From: Candidatus Bathyarchaeota archaeon | GTDB taxonomy: Archaea > Thermoproteota > Bathyarchaeia > Bathyarchaeales > Bathycorpusculaceae | Direction of reading: 5' to 3' | NCBI GenBank assembly: GCA_026014735.1 | Contig: JAOZHT010000001.1 | Coordinates: 310,001 to 374,000, forward strand | DNA length: 64,000 bases | Shown here: positions 51,589 through 60,871 of the stretch, in pieces | Numbering within the stretch: position 1 is the stretch's first letter | How the letters are laid out: each line of letters starts with the position of its first letter | Program-made: the position numbers and the translations under genes | Notes under the pieces: model-generated | Database searches by the model: none | What the model saw: the letters and a program-made list of their open reading frames with translations, nothing else | Told to the model about the DNA's origin: nothing

Positions 51589-51720
51589 TGCCGCTTACTA
51601 CCAAAGCGGTAACGCTCAGTTTAATTCGTAGTATTTCTTGAATTTCGGCGTTTCCAAAGTAGATAATACAAGTTCCCTAATATCAGCGGGCAAATGGCTA
51701 ATTTGCCATTCCCGTTCCGC

Positions 51721-52158
51721 TTAAACCCTGCCCCCCGCCGCCGCCACCGCTTTAAGCCCATACAGTGCAGGGCCAAGCGCGTGGTCAGCCATATGCGCAG
51801 TTGCCGCCGCGTGGCCGACGGCGCGGGCAACCGCTGCCGCCGCTGGACTGGATGATTCACGTGCCACCGTGTGTGCAGCAACAGCAGACGCCCTCGCCAT
51901 GCCCACCGTTGCCTCTCCCCGAGCCCATGCCTCCGCGGTGTCAAGCGCTTTTTGCAGCTGCATGTCAACTTCGCCGCCTAGAAGAGGCAGCACATGTGTT
52001 GCGCAGGCGATTGCCCACTGCATCAGCAGCTGATGCTGCATCGGCGTAAGGGAGCCGCCTCTGTGCTCTGCCACAAACCGTCTGTCCCGCATATGCTTCA
52101 CATCCTGTTTTTTAAGGGTAGTTAGAGCCTTAAGGCTTTCCGCTGCGCAATGCAGCAA
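51721..52158 (-). CDS. Imm-5-like putative immunity protein
   Basis: A 145-residue, Ala-rich helical protein: MQWAIACATHVLPLLGGE, KALDTAEAWARGEATVGMAR, then repeated Ala/His helices (AVARAVGHAAATAHMADHAL). This is the pattern of the Imm-5-like family, found next to polymorphic toxins in bacteria but also as an orphan. No toxin gene is near. In archaea it may have another role. The 132 bases before it (51589-51720) hold no gene. Confidence 0.6.
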   Translation of the reverse strand: MLHCAAESLKALTTLKKQDVKHMRDRRFVAEHRGGSLTPMQHQLLMQWAIACATHVLPLLGGEVDMQLQKALDTAEAWARGEATVGMARASAVAAHTVARESSSPAAAAVARAVGHAAATAHMADHALGPALYGLKAVAAAGGRV

Positions 52159-52298
52159 AATAAGAGGGTTTACAGAAAGGTTAATACCTCAGATCTGCTA
52201 TATGGTAGCAGACAAGTAAGCTGTTTCTATATAGTTGATAACAACTACACTCGACATGCTTAATTGCTTAAGAAACAAAATTTAACGGAGGAAAAACC

Positions 52299-52487
52299 AT
52301 GAAAAACAGAACCATACCTGTAGCATCGATGCTGTTCACTTGCCCTCAATGCGACGCAAGATTCGAATTCGACGCTGTCGGCGAATACGAGCTGGTTCCC
52401 TGCCCCGTCTGCGGAACCCGCCATGTCACCGTCAAAGTAGGCAGCAAACTAACGCTGCAACCATCAGAGATAGCACTCCTGTGCTAA
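52299..52487 (+). CDS. LysW-like zinc-ribbon protein
   Basis: Sixty-two residues after the ribosome-binding site GGAGG. FTCPQCDARFEFD and LVPCPVCGTRH give a four-Cys ribbon of the LysW/MJ0042 kind. The C-terminus ends SEIALLC and lacks the EDWGE tail by which LysW carries alpha-aminoadipate, and no lysine genes are nearby, so it is not a standard carrier protein. Might bind metal or RNA. Confidence 0.65.
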   Translation: MKNRTIPVASMLFTCPQCDARFEFDAVGEYELVPCPVCGTRHVTVKVGSKLTLQPSEIALLC

Positions 52488-52601
52488 AAACCAGCAATCG
52501 GGCAAAACCCAATTGACTTGGCCTCTCCATACCTTTTTGTTAAATCCCAAAATTTTTTGATAATTAATTACTGAAAAGAGAAGGCTTCACTTATAGCCGA
52601 T

Positions 52602-53453
52602 CTATGCATCACCCAAAAATGGGGAAGGGTAGAGGCGAACCTCAGTTGCGCAGACATCTTCACAGGCACGGCAAACCCGCCTAAGCTCCTGCGAAGTCGG
52701 CGCTGCTAAACCCGCATATGCTTCTGCCTCAGAGAGGGGTACCACATTCATTCTGTAAGCGCCTAAGCTCCTCACGATCCTTGCAACCTCAACCAGATGC
52801 GCCGAATTCACCTTGGGGATGTAGGTGCTGTCCACTTCCACCATCATGCCTGCGTCGGCTGCGTTGCGGATGCCCTCAAGCTGATTCAGACTCAGCACCT
52901 CAAAGGCTTCCCCGCCACGCACTGTCCTGCCGTTTAAGCGGACAAACGAGTAAATCTTCGCGCCCACCTTAGCGTCAACGGCGTTTACCGAGACTTTGAT
53001 TGCGCCTACACCTAAATCCTCTAGGACCGCGAGGTTTCGGGGGAGCAGCAACCCGTTTGTAGCCACGCACCTTGTCAGGTAGGGGAATTCCCGCTGGATT
53101 TTCTTGAGTACCTCAAAGGTGACTTCGCTGGCTAAGGCTTCGCCTGACCCCGAAATCTCTACTGTCCGCAAATCAGGGTTGCTTTTAGCTGCATACCTGA
53201 TTGCCGAGAGGGCTTTTCTGGCGCTTGCCACTTCAGATTTATAGTTGGAATCGCAATAGCGGCAGCCGACGTTGCTTGGGGAGACCAAAGCTATGTTCAG
53301 CCTGCTAAATCCGTAGCGGACTTGGCCGTCTATTCTCGTATGCTCCTTACGCATGCGGGCGCAACTGGTTTTTTGCGCTTCGGATTCTAGGTAGCCCAGC
53401 ATGGGGGCGCTGAGGGCTACGCTTTCTTCTTGGCATACTGCGATTTGTTTCAT
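52602..53453 (-). CDS. Radical SAM-like protein with Ser in place of first cluster Cys
   Basis: A 283-residue protein with a radical SAM barrel: the cluster loop reads SPSNVGCRYCDSNY, so residues 60, 64, 67 are Ser, Cys, Cys where C-x3-C-x2-C is expected; then TVEISGSGEALAS (the GGE-type SAM motif), CVATNGLLLPRN and AIKVSVNAVDAKV. A C-terminal Cys cluster (CRACEDVC) may bind a second cluster. The pattern is closest to NifB/MoaA-type enzymes. The codon at position 60 is AGC, one base from TGC. Either the cluster has a Ser ligand or the protein is no longer a radical enzyme. Confidence 0.7.
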   Translation of the reverse strand: MKQIAVCQEESVALSAPMLGYLESEAQKTSCARMRKEHTRIDGQVRYGFSRLNIALVSPSNVGCRYCDSNYKSEVASARKALSAIRYAAKSNPDLRTVEISGSGEALASEVTFEVLKKIQREFPYLTRCVATNGLLLPRNLAVLEDLGVGAIKVSVNAVDAKVGAKIYSFVRLNGRTVRGGEAFEVLSLNQLEGIRNAADAGMMVEVDSTYIPKVNSAHLVEVARIVRSLGAYRMNVVPLSEAEAYAGLAAPTSQELRRVCRACEDVCATEVRLYPSPFLGDA

Positions 53454-53691
53454 GTTTGTTTACCTCGGTAGCTATTGGAGGGCGTTGACTTTTAAAAGGA
53501 TAGTTGAGAAGAATTCACAACTGTGCATAAAAATGCATATTTGCTGCACATAATTACGCAACACTGACGTCTGAGCATGCAAAGATCCATTGCTGCAGCC
53601 CGTATCTAAACACATGCAAACAATTCAAAGCTTAATGGAAAGCATAATGCAAAATAACCCAGCCAGCAACTATCATAGAGAGGCACATAAA

Positions 53692-55485
53692 ATGAGCACA
53701 CAGCAAACCAGATGGAACCTAAATGAACTCTACAGCTGCATAACAGACCCCGAAATCCAAACAACCATAACAAAAACCACCGCCCAAGCAGACAGCTTCG
53801 AGCAGAAGTACCGCGGCAAAATCGCATCTCTCTCCGCAGAGCAGCTACTGGAGTGCCTCCGAGAAGTAGAAGCCTTCAACTTGGCCTTCAGCAACTTAAC
53901 ACTCTACTCAAGCCTATGCTTCGCAGCCGACATGACCCAGCCGCAGGCACAATCACTAAACGACAAAGTCAACAAGCTGGAAGCCCAAATCAGCAAACAA
54001 CTCGCCTTCTACACATTGGAACTGGGCACTCTCCTCAAAAACAGCCCTCAACTTATCCAAGCACCGCAGTTGGCAAACTATAGGCATATGCTGGAGCGCA
54101 TGCAACGACGCATTCCGCATCAGCTCAGCGAAGTCGAAGAGCAACTTATCATCGAAAAAGACCAGTTCGGCGTGTATGCTTGGGAGGAACTGCAGAGTAA
54201 GTGGCTGAACACGCGTCTCTTCGAAGTGAACGTGCAAGGCGAGAAAAAAACCCTCAACTATGGTGAAGCCAACGGGCTACTGCCTCATCCCGACCGCGCC
54301 ACCCGCGAATCCGCCAACCGCTCCATCTATGGATTGCTGGGCAAGGACGGCGAGATATTTTCCGCGGCGCTGCGCAGTATTTGTAACGACTGGGTCACCG
54401 TATGTAAGCGTCGCAAATACGGTTCGCCCATGGAGCCCAGTCTCATCAGCAACGACACCCAACAGCCCATAATCGATAGTCTTCTATGCACCGTCGAGGA
54501 GGGAGCCTCGGCTTATAGACGCTACCTTAAACTGAAGGCGAATTTGATGGAGCTGCCGGTTCTTGCTAATTACGATTTACTTGCGCCCCTGCCGGAGGCT
54601 AAAGAACTTAAATTCAGCTACCCGCAAGCCCAAGACATCATAGCTCAAGCCTACAGCCGCTTCGACCCCCACTACGCCTCGGCGGTGAAGGAAATGTTTA
54701 CCAAGTGCCACATCGATGCGGAGCCACGGTTTGGTAAACGCAACGGCGCCTTCTGCGCAAGCTACGCCAGCGGCAAATCCGCCTATATCCTGCAGAGCTT
54801 CAACGGCACCCTAAGTGACGTCTTCACGTTGGCGCATGAACTGGGACATGCCACCCACGACTGGTACATGACTCGAAACCAAACTTTCCTCAACATCCAC
54901 GTGCCCTCTATCGTCGCGGAAACCGCCTCCATCTTCGGCGAACTACTACTCACCGACTTGATGCTGGAGAACGCCAAGTCCGATGCTGAACGCAGAACCC
55001 TGCTCTGTCTGGTTTTAGATGAGGCGGGGATGACGGCGTTTCAGGTTACAGCCAGGGTTTGGTTTGAGCAGGCACTCTACGCATCTATAGAAAACGATGA
55101 GTTCCTCGATTACCCAACCATCTGCCGCCTCTGGACCACGGCGCGAAACCGTATCTTCGGCGATGCGGTAACGTGGCTGCCTGAGATGGATGCGGAATGG
55201 ACCATGAAACCCCACTATTACATGGCGAACTACCGCTTCTACAATTACCCCTACGTCTACGCCCAGATGTTTGTCTACAGCCTCTACGAACGTTACCTCG
55301 AGGAGGGCAAAGCGTTTGTGCCTAAACTTGTGGAGTTGCTCTCGGCAGGCAGCAGTAAATCGCCAACTGAACTGGGCGCCACCGTCGGATTAGATTTGGC
55401 GAAACCTGATTTCTGGCGTGGAGGACTCAGGGTGTTTGAGCGTTTCATCGGTGATTTGGAGAAAACGGTAACTGGGCAACGTTGA
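53692..55485 (+). CDS. pepF: Oligoendopeptidase F, M3 family
   Basis: About 597 residues from the ATG at 53692, preceded by GAGAGG at a good distance; the frame is open up to 53590 but those 34 residues do not belong to the family. The start TRWNLNELYS and the zinc motif AHELGHATHDWY, followed by ETASIFGELLLTDLML (third ligand Glu), are typical of PepF/M3B. It cuts short peptides in the cytoplasm. Full length for the family. Confidence 0.9.
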   Translation: MSTQQTRWNLNELYSCITDPEIQTTITKTTAQADSFEQKYRGKIASLSAEQLLECLREVEAFNLAFSNLTLYSSLCFAADMTQPQAQSLNDKVNKLEAQISKQLAFYTLELGTLLKNSPQLIQAPQLANYRHMLERMQRRIPHQLSEVEEQLIIEKDQFGVYAWEELQSKWLNTRLFEVNVQGEKKTLNYGEANGLLPHPDRATRESANRSIYGLLGKDGEIFSAALRSICNDWVTVCKRRKYGSPMEPSLISNDTQQPIIDSLLCTVEEGASAYRRYLKLKANLMELPVLANYDLLAPLPEAKELKFSYPQAQDIIAQAYSRFDPHYASAVKEMFTKCHIDAEPRFGKRNGAFCASYASGKSAYILQSFNGTLSDVFTLAHELGHATHDWYMTRNQTFLNIHVPSIVAETASIFGELLLTDLMLENAKSDAERRTLLCLVLDEAGMTAFQVTARVWFEQALYASIENDEFLDYPTICRLWTTARNRIFGDAVTWLPEMDAEWTMKPHYYMANYRFYNYPYVYAQMFVYSLYERYLEEGKAFVPKLVELLSAGSSKSPTELGATVGLDLAKPDFWRGGLRVFERFIGDLEKTVTGQR

Positions 55486-55591
55486 ATTGATATTTTAAAA
55501 CCAGATTTATTCATGTTCGAAATGACAAGTATTTTTGCTTCATAAGTTATTATTTACTCTAACGCCAATGGGTAAGGGGGAACCTATAGGT

Positions 55592-55972
55592 ATGGCTGTG
55601 GAGTTGAAGATGGAAGACCAAGGTGAACAGCTTAAGACATTCGATGAAATCGTCTTGGAATCCATCGATGAAATCCTTAATGCAATCGGCGGTTCAGCGA
55701 AAAACGCGATTTATCTCTACATTACCCGAAGGCTCGGAGTAAGCAGAGAGCAGTTGCCATACAGAATCACCGCCTTAGCCGAAACCTTAACAGGCATTTT
55801 TGGCGCTGGTTCACGACCCCTTGAACTAGCCATAATCAGGAAAATTGAGGAAAAAGCCAAAATCAGCTACCCCTTGCCTGCCCAAGCAATTTCCCTCCAA
55901 GACTGCATAGTCTTTCTAAGACACCAGTATGAATCATCAAAACGGTGCTATCCAAGCAGCATAGATCGCTAA
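55592..55972 (+). CDS. NitrOD5-like domain protein
   Basis: About 126 residues from the ATG at 55592 (an ATG at 55568 is an alternative). TFDEIVLESIDEILNAIGGSAK, then AIYLYITRRLGVSREQLPYRI and AETLTGIFGAGSRPLELAIIRKI form the helical NitrOD5-type domain found in many Thermoproteota next to PAS or regulator genes, and thought to bind a ligand or DNA. Short gene before the convergent TrmB gene (5 bases between stops). Confidence 0.6.
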   Translation: MAVELKMEDQGEQLKTFDEIVLESIDEILNAIGGSAKNAIYLYITRRLGVSREQLPYRITALAETLTGIFGAGSRPLELAIIRKIEEKAKISYPLPAQAISLQDCIVFLRHQYESSKRCYPSSIDR

Positions 55973-55977
55973 CGCGG

Positions 55978-56856
55978 TTATTCATAACTGACGCTGGACA
56001 GCAGCTTAGCGAAGAGCCAATCTAAAACCGATACCAAAGCACCATAATTGGTCCATATGGCAACTTTTTTCTGTTTCTTTTTATGGCCCATCTCGATTAC
56101 AGCGTCGTTTCCATTGAAAGCAATCAACAGCTCGTTTCTGTCAGAAACTATAAAGCTGGAGACGTTTTGGGCCTCAACAACTTGATGTTTCTCGTGGGGC
56201 CACTTGATTTTCCCCAGAAAATAGGTGCTTTTCTGTGAAAGCGACGTCAGCAACTTCACATTGAGCTCTTGCCGCCATTTTAGCTTGTCAAAGAATCCGC
56301 CGAAGTAGAAGTCAGCTATGTACTCGTCGGATATGAAGATCTGCAGCTCCTTGGAGGTTCGCTCAAGGATTTCGTTGGCTTTTTGAATTATCTGCTGTTC
56401 ACTTTCAAGTTTCTGAAAAAGCTCCTTTTTGGCAGCTTCACATTTCCCCAGAGGCATAACTGCCCAAAGCCCCGCTATAACCTCCTTTTGGTTCTCGAGC
56501 AAACGCAGTTTTGTCCGCTGACCTTCGATAAGCAAATCTATTGCTTCGTTTATGGGGACCGCCGAGAACTTTATGGGTTTTTTAAGTAAGAGAAAAACCA
56601 GACCCTTCTTTTCTAGGTGACGAAGTATCCGGTAGGTTTCTGTGCGGCGGATTTTTACTTCATTAGTTATGTCTTTGGCTTTTCTGGGGCCGGTCTTGGC
56701 GAGGTGCAGATAAACCCTGGTTTCGCTTTTAAGCAAGCCGAAGCTTTCCAGCGCTTCCTCGACTGAGGGCACGGTAGGGGGTCTATCGTTTGGAGCTATG
56801 GTGGTTTTGGGGTGTATTGGGTTGGGGGCGTTAACTGGGGTTGTGGCGAGCTCCAT
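55978..56856 (-). CDS. TrmB-family transcriptional regulator
   Basis: A 292-residue protein. Residues 30-110 are the TrmB winged helix: SVEEALESFGLLKSETRVYL, KTGPRKAKDITNEVKIRRTE, TYRILRHLEKKGLVFLLLKKP. A coiled-coil linker follows (about 130-175), then a C-terminal domain with ELQIFISDEYIADFYFGGFF and AIWTNYGALVSVLDWLFA resembling the PLD-like effector domain. TrmB proteins usually control sugar or energy genes. Its targets are unknown; the nearest upstream region 56857-57070 is shared with the PadR gene. Confidence 0.8.
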   Translation of the reverse strand: MELATTPVNAPNPIHPKTTIAPNDRPPTVPSVEEALESFGLLKSETRVYLHLAKTGPRKAKDITNEVKIRRTETYRILRHLEKKGLVFLLLKKPIKFSAVPINEAIDLLIEGQRTKLRLLENQKEVIAGLWAVMPLGKCEAAKKELFQKLESEQQIIQKANEILERTSKELQIFISDEYIADFYFGGFFDKLKWRQELNVKLLTSLSQKSTYFLGKIKWPHEKHQVVEAQNVSSFIVSDRNELLIAFNGNDAVIEMGHKKKQKKVAIWTNYGALVSVLDWLFAKLLSSVSYE

Positions 56857-57070
56857 TTGGCATCACGGGTTGGTTAGTCTAGGTTGATGCCTGCTATACT
56901 ATAGTCTTATTAATTTGGGGTCTTAACTGGAAGGCTTTCACATTCCAAATAATAGTATGAACCGAAATAGCCAGATTGCGTCCAGTCGCCGCGCACACCT
57001 GTGTGCAGCGGAGATGATACACACTTATCGTCAAATAAAATAACCCAATAAGCCATAAGAGGCACAGCAC

Positions 57071-57400
57071 ATGAAACCCAAAACCACAGAGGACCTAAGA
57101 GCAAGAACCATCAAGACCTACTCAGACATACTCATCCTAAAATACCTAAACCATCAGCCCCAAAGCAGCGGCTACGACATCCTCAAACACTTCTACGGCG
57201 CACACAACCTCGTTTTTAGCCCCGGAACCATCTACCACGAAATCTACAAGCTTGAACGACAGAAGCTAATAACAAGCGACGGAGACGAAAGCGGAAGGAT
57301 GTATAGTCTAACGTCGGATGGGAGCCGAGCTCTTGCAGCAGCGGTCGGCGAAAAAAAGCATATTCAGGAATTAATCTCAGCGATTTTCTCGGAAAACTAA
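57071..57400 (+). CDS. PadR-family transcriptional regulator
   Basis: A 109-residue protein: DILILKYLNHQPQSSGYDIL (helix and SGYDI motif of PadR), NLVFSPGTIYHEIYKLERQKLI recognition helix, then MYSLTSDGSRALAAAV. Divergent from the TrmB gene. A dimeric DNA-binding regulator, ligand unknown. Confidence 0.8.
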   Translation: MKPKTTEDLRARTIKTYSDILILKYLNHQPQSSGYDILKHFYGAHNLVFSPGTIYHEIYKLERQKLITSDGDESGRMYSLTSDGSRALAAAVGEKKHIQELISAIFSEN

Positions 57401-57598
57401 CCAATTTTAGAGGCAAAATGAAGCAGAAGCGTTTTCATATTTAGCATAGGCATGTACAAACGCGGCTAGTCAGAATGAAAAAGTTTATAGTGTTACCATA
57501 AAGATGCGGACGCAAAAAAGTGAAATGGCGGATAAAATGGAGAGTTGTTGCCGCTAAAGCTTTTGTTCAGGTACACCGTAGTAAGTGTGTGATACAAG

Positions 57599-57934
57599 TT
57601 GGAAACCGCCAAGCACACCGCTAAAGCGCTGCATGAGTTAACAGACACCTACGTAGAAACCTACCATGCAATAAAAACCACAGCGAAAGACACCGCAAAC
57701 ACCAAGAAGCTCTGGCGGGAAGGCAACAAATCCAGCCTCATAAAAATTGGCGTAGCATGCATCGTGTTCCCTGATCCCTCTCCAGTAGGGGAAATCATAG
57801 GTGCAGGCTTTCTGGTCGCGGGAGCTGTCCAGACGGGCATACGGAACAGGGCAGCATACGTTGGGGACATCAAAAAGAACATCGAGGGCACATTAAAAGA
57901 GATAAACCGCACTAATGGCGAAATCCGAATTTAA
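57599..57934 (+). CDS. Small membrane-associated protein, cellular homologue of a provirus gene
   Basis: A 111-residue protein from a TTG at 57599. It has a helical charged N-terminal half, a hydrophobic centre (IGVACIVFPDPSPVGEIIGAGFLVAGAVQ) and a charged tail, and matches the provirus A protein at 1191-1535 along most of its length. No known domain. It is followed by a 146-base gap and a zinc finger gene on the same strand. Function unknown. Confidence 0.65.
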   Translation: METAKHTAKALHELTDTYVETYHAIKTTAKDTANTKKLWREGNKSSLIKIGVACIVFPDPSPVGEIIGAGFLVAGAVQTGIRNRAAYVGDIKKNIEGTLKEINRTNGEIRI

Positions 57935-58080
57935 CGCAATAGGCTCTTTGCGGTAAAGCGCCATCTACCAGTGCCTGATCCGAGCAGTTTATGACTGATT
58001 TGAGGCAGCCACATACATTTATCAACGCAGACTACTCTGGGTTTGCGTTGCTTTGGCTTCTTTGGAGGTGACTTGTTTTG

Positions 58081-58212
58081 GTGGAAAAGAAGGTTCCTGA
58101 ACCCGAAAGGACCATCGAAGGCAAATACAGATGCCGCGCAGATAAACAAGAATTTAAATCACGTGAAGACTATGAAGCACACTGTGAAGAAGAGCATCCG
58201 GGTGGAATGTAG
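58081..58212 (+). CDS. C2H2-like zinc finger microprotein
   Basis: Forty-three residues, start GTG at 58081 or TTG at 58078, after a strong GGAGGTGA site. YRCRADKQEFKSREDYEAHC ends in EEEHPGG, resembling the single C2H2-type fingers of many small archaeal proteins, though the second Cys of the usual pair is not in place. Probably binds nucleic acid. Confidence 0.6.
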   Translation: MEKKVPEPERTIEGKYRCRADKQEFKSREDYEAHCEEEHPGGM

Positions 58213-58246
58213 AAGAAACAAAAATTTGTTGGGCAAAAAAGCCCAT

Positions 58247-58753
58247 TTACTGTTGCTGTTTCTCTTCTTTTTCTTGGAAGAGCTTCTTGATTGCGCTGAT
58301 GCGGGCCTTCTGCGCGAGGACATCGCTTGTAACGACGGTTAAGGCTTCTTCAGGGCACCACTTAACGCACTGTGGGCCTTCCTCTTTGTCCTTGCAGAGG
58401 TCACAGACATAGACTACCTTGGTTTCGGGGTGCAGCATCATGGCGCCGTAGTCGCAGGCTTCAATGCACCAGCCGCAGCCGTTGCATTTGTCTTTGTCGA
58501 GCACGATGTTGCCTGTGTCCTCGGCCTGTGAGAGCGCATCTCGTGGGCAGGCGGCAACACAGGCGGGGTCCTCGCAGAGTCTGCAGGTAACGGCCATGTT
58601 AGCCAGTTGGTTAACGCGGACTAGTCGGATGCGTGATTTGATTGGGTTGAAGGCTTTCTCCTTGTTCATCGAGCAAGCGTATTCGCAGATTTGGCAGCCA
58701 ACACATTTTTCGGGGTCAGCGGAAATGAATTTTCTCTGGTGGATTTTAACCAT
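58247..58753 (-). CDS. Ferredoxin-type 4Fe-4S protein, partner of the AOR
   Basis: A 168-residue protein with four Cys clusters of the DMSO reductase-B type: CVGCQICEYAC, CRLCEDPACVAACP, CNGCGWCIEACD and CDLCKDKEEGPQCVKWCP, for up to four [4Fe-4S] clusters. It starts five bases after the stop of the oxidoreductase gene at 58758 and so carries electrons from it. The C-terminal 30 residues are a charged helix. Confidence 0.88.
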   Translation of the reverse strand: MVKIHQRKFISADPEKCVGCQICEYACSMNKEKAFNPIKSRIRLVRVNQLANMAVTCRLCEDPACVAACPRDALSQAEDTGNIVLDKDKCNGCGWCIEACDYGAMMLHPETKVVYVCDLCKDKEEGPQCVKWCPEEALTVVTSDVLAQKARISAIKKLFQEKEEKQQQ

Positions 58754-58757
58754 TTTT

Positions 58758-60623
58758 TTATGCCTCTTTTCCTTCGACTATACTTGCGAATTCCTGTAAC
58801 CCTAACTTTTGGAGTTTAGTTTTAGGTGGAACTCCCTCAACGGTCCAGCCGCGCGCTTGATAGTAGTCATCAAGCATCAAATCCAACTCCTCCTGAGTGA
58901 CAACGGAGCCCTTGGCGGGTCCATCGTCGGGAACAGGCTGATTCATTACCTTCCAGGGAAGAGTGTCGTCGCTTCGGCTTAAGCCCTCTCGGAGGTTAAT
59001 GAGTTTAGCAAGGGTGTTGACACGTTCACCTGCCATAGCGAGTTCATCGGCGGTCATCTCTACGCCTGTGGTGGCGCTGTAGAGTTTAGCCATTTCCGCC
59101 AGCTCCTTGTAGAAGGTGCCCTTAGAGTTCTTGCACACGATAAGCGAATCGATTACTGCAAAGATGTCCTCGTTGTCCTTGACAAGTTGACCTCTGCCCT
59201 TCTCAGCTTTGAAGCGATCCACCTTGCCTTTAATGTCAAGTGCGTAGACGCCGCTTCGGTTATGGTCGGCTCCTCGGAAGGAAACCGCAGCAGCCAACGC
59301 GGCTGTTTTGAGGCATCTTAAGTCGTAGCCTGTGACTTCGAGACCCTTGATTTGCTGGGCGAGTTCAGCGGCGTTTTTGCCGATTTTGGCTGCGGCAGCT
59401 TTTGAGCCGTCTGCGAGCCATTCGCCGATGCCTTCGCGTTTACCGATTTTCTCGATGAGTGTGATGACTGCTTCTGCGTTGCCGAAGTGAGCATCGACTC
59501 CGCCGAGTTCTTCATGTGTGATGAGGCCTTTTTCGTGGCAGTCCATCAGAAAACTGATGGTTACTCCGGTGCTTGTTGCGTCGAGGCCATAGTAGTTGCA
59601 GAGGTCAGCGGCTTTGATGATGGCGTCGAGTTTGTCTACGCCGCAGTTGGGGCCAAGCGCCCAAAGGTTATCGTATTCCATGCGGGCTACGGTGCCTTTG
59701 TAGGGGCCTTCCCGTATGAGCGCTTCGTGCTCACAGCGCATGGCGCAGCTGTTGCAGCCGATGATTTTGGCGATGAATCGTTCGTTGAGGACTTCGCCGC
59801 TTACTTTTTCTGCTTCATCGAAATGTGCGTTGGTGTAGTTGTTTGTGGGCATGCAGAAAAGCGAGTTGTTAATCATGACGTTCTCAACTGAGCCCAACGT
59901 GCGGTACTTCTGTGCTGCGGGACCCTTCATGCGTTCATGGAATTCCTTAACCATTTCCATGAATTCTTCAGGTTTCGCGACGGCTATGTCGCGTGTTCCG
60001 CGTACAGCTATGGCTTTAAGGTTCTTGCTGCCCATAACAGCGCCTAAACCGGTTCTGCCTGCCGCACGTGTTTTCTCGTTAATTATAGAGGCGATCTTGG
60101 ATTGTTTTTCTCCTGCTAAACCGATTGATGCGACGCGGATGTAGTAGTCGCCGATTTCGTCTTTTATTGCGTCCTCGGTTTCTCCGGGCGACCTCCCCCA
60201 GATGTTTGCGGCGTCAAGCAGTTGGATGGATTCATCATCTATCCAAATATAACTGGGCTTCTCGGCTTTGCCGGTTAAAACGATGGCGTCGTAGCCTGCT
60301 CGTTTGAGTTCAGCGCCGAATGTGCCGTGGCTGACTGCTTCGGCGACACCGCCTGTTTGGGGAGATTTAGATATGAAGGCGTGACCGTTGCCTCCGGTGG
60401 GAAACATTGTTCCCGATACGGGTCCAACGGATAGGACGAGCGGGTTGTCCGCGCTTAGCGGGTCAACTCCTGCTTTTGAGTTGGATAAGTAGAGTTTCAT
60501 GCCTAAGCCGATGCCGCCGACATATTTTTTGGCGGTTTCCTCGCTTAGTTTTTCAATGCGGGTTTTCCCTGTTGTTAAATCAACGTATAGAACTCTTCCT
60601 GCGTAACCGAGCAAACCTTGCAT
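58758..60623 (-). CDS. Tungsten-dependent aldehyde:ferredoxin oxidoreductase
   Basis: A 621-residue enzyme of the AOR family. The N-terminal domain has GYAGRVLYVDLTTG and GGIGLGMKLY; cluster ligands are C290-x2-C293-x3-C297 and C497 in DSLIVCKNS; pterin-binding blocks include AGRTGLGAVMGSKNLKAI and VTGYDLRCLK. It oxidises aldehydes to acids and passes electrons to ferredoxin, here likely through the 4Fe-4S protein encoded just downstream. Which aldehyde is used cannot be told; the pairing with a multi-cluster ferredoxin is common in peptide- and sugar-fermenting archaea. Confidence 0.9.
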   Translation of the reverse strand: MQGLLGYAGRVLYVDLTTGKTRIEKLSEETAKKYVGGIGLGMKLYLSNSKAGVDPLSADNPLVLSVGPVSGTMFPTGGNGHAFISKSPQTGGVAEAVSHGTFGAELKRAGYDAIVLTGKAEKPSYIWIDDESIQLLDAANIWGRSPGETEDAIKDEIGDYYIRVASIGLAGEKQSKIASIINEKTRAAGRTGLGAVMGSKNLKAIAVRGTRDIAVAKPEEFMEMVKEFHERMKGPAAQKYRTLGSVENVMINNSLFCMPTNNYTNAHFDEAEKVSGEVLNERFIAKIIGCNSCAMRCEHEALIREGPYKGTVARMEYDNLWALGPNCGVDKLDAIIKAADLCNYYGLDATSTGVTISFLMDCHEKGLITHEELGGVDAHFGNAEAVITLIEKIGKREGIGEWLADGSKAAAAKIGKNAAELAQQIKGLEVTGYDLRCLKTAALAAAVSFRGADHNRSGVYALDIKGKVDRFKAEKGRGQLVKDNEDIFAVIDSLIVCKNSKGTFYKELAEMAKLYSATTGVEMTADELAMAGERVNTLAKLINLREGLSRSDDTLPWKVMNQPVPDDGPAKGSVVTQEELDLMLDDYYQARGWTVEGVPPKTKLQKLGLQEFASIVEGKEA

Positions 60624-60871
60624 CTCTCCAAGAGTTTTTAAGGAATATTTAGGAAGTTGAACAGTATATTAAGCTAATGGGTTCTGAGGCTAAAAATTCA
60701 TGGCTTTTTATGCAAAAGCGGCAGCTGCAACTCACAGTTTGACACATAAACAAGTAGAATGCGGCTTGCTAAAAAAGGGCAAAGTCTTTACAGAGCAGCC
60801 ACAAACCCAAGACAAAGAAGCGAAAACTTAAACCAACCCCGCTATATCTGCCTCAGTAAAGGCGAATTACA

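Noticed and set aside
57931-58342. Plus- and minus-strand frames around the zinc finger gene
   Set aside because: They overlap the small zinc finger ORF, which has a strong ribosome-binding site and a recognisable pattern.
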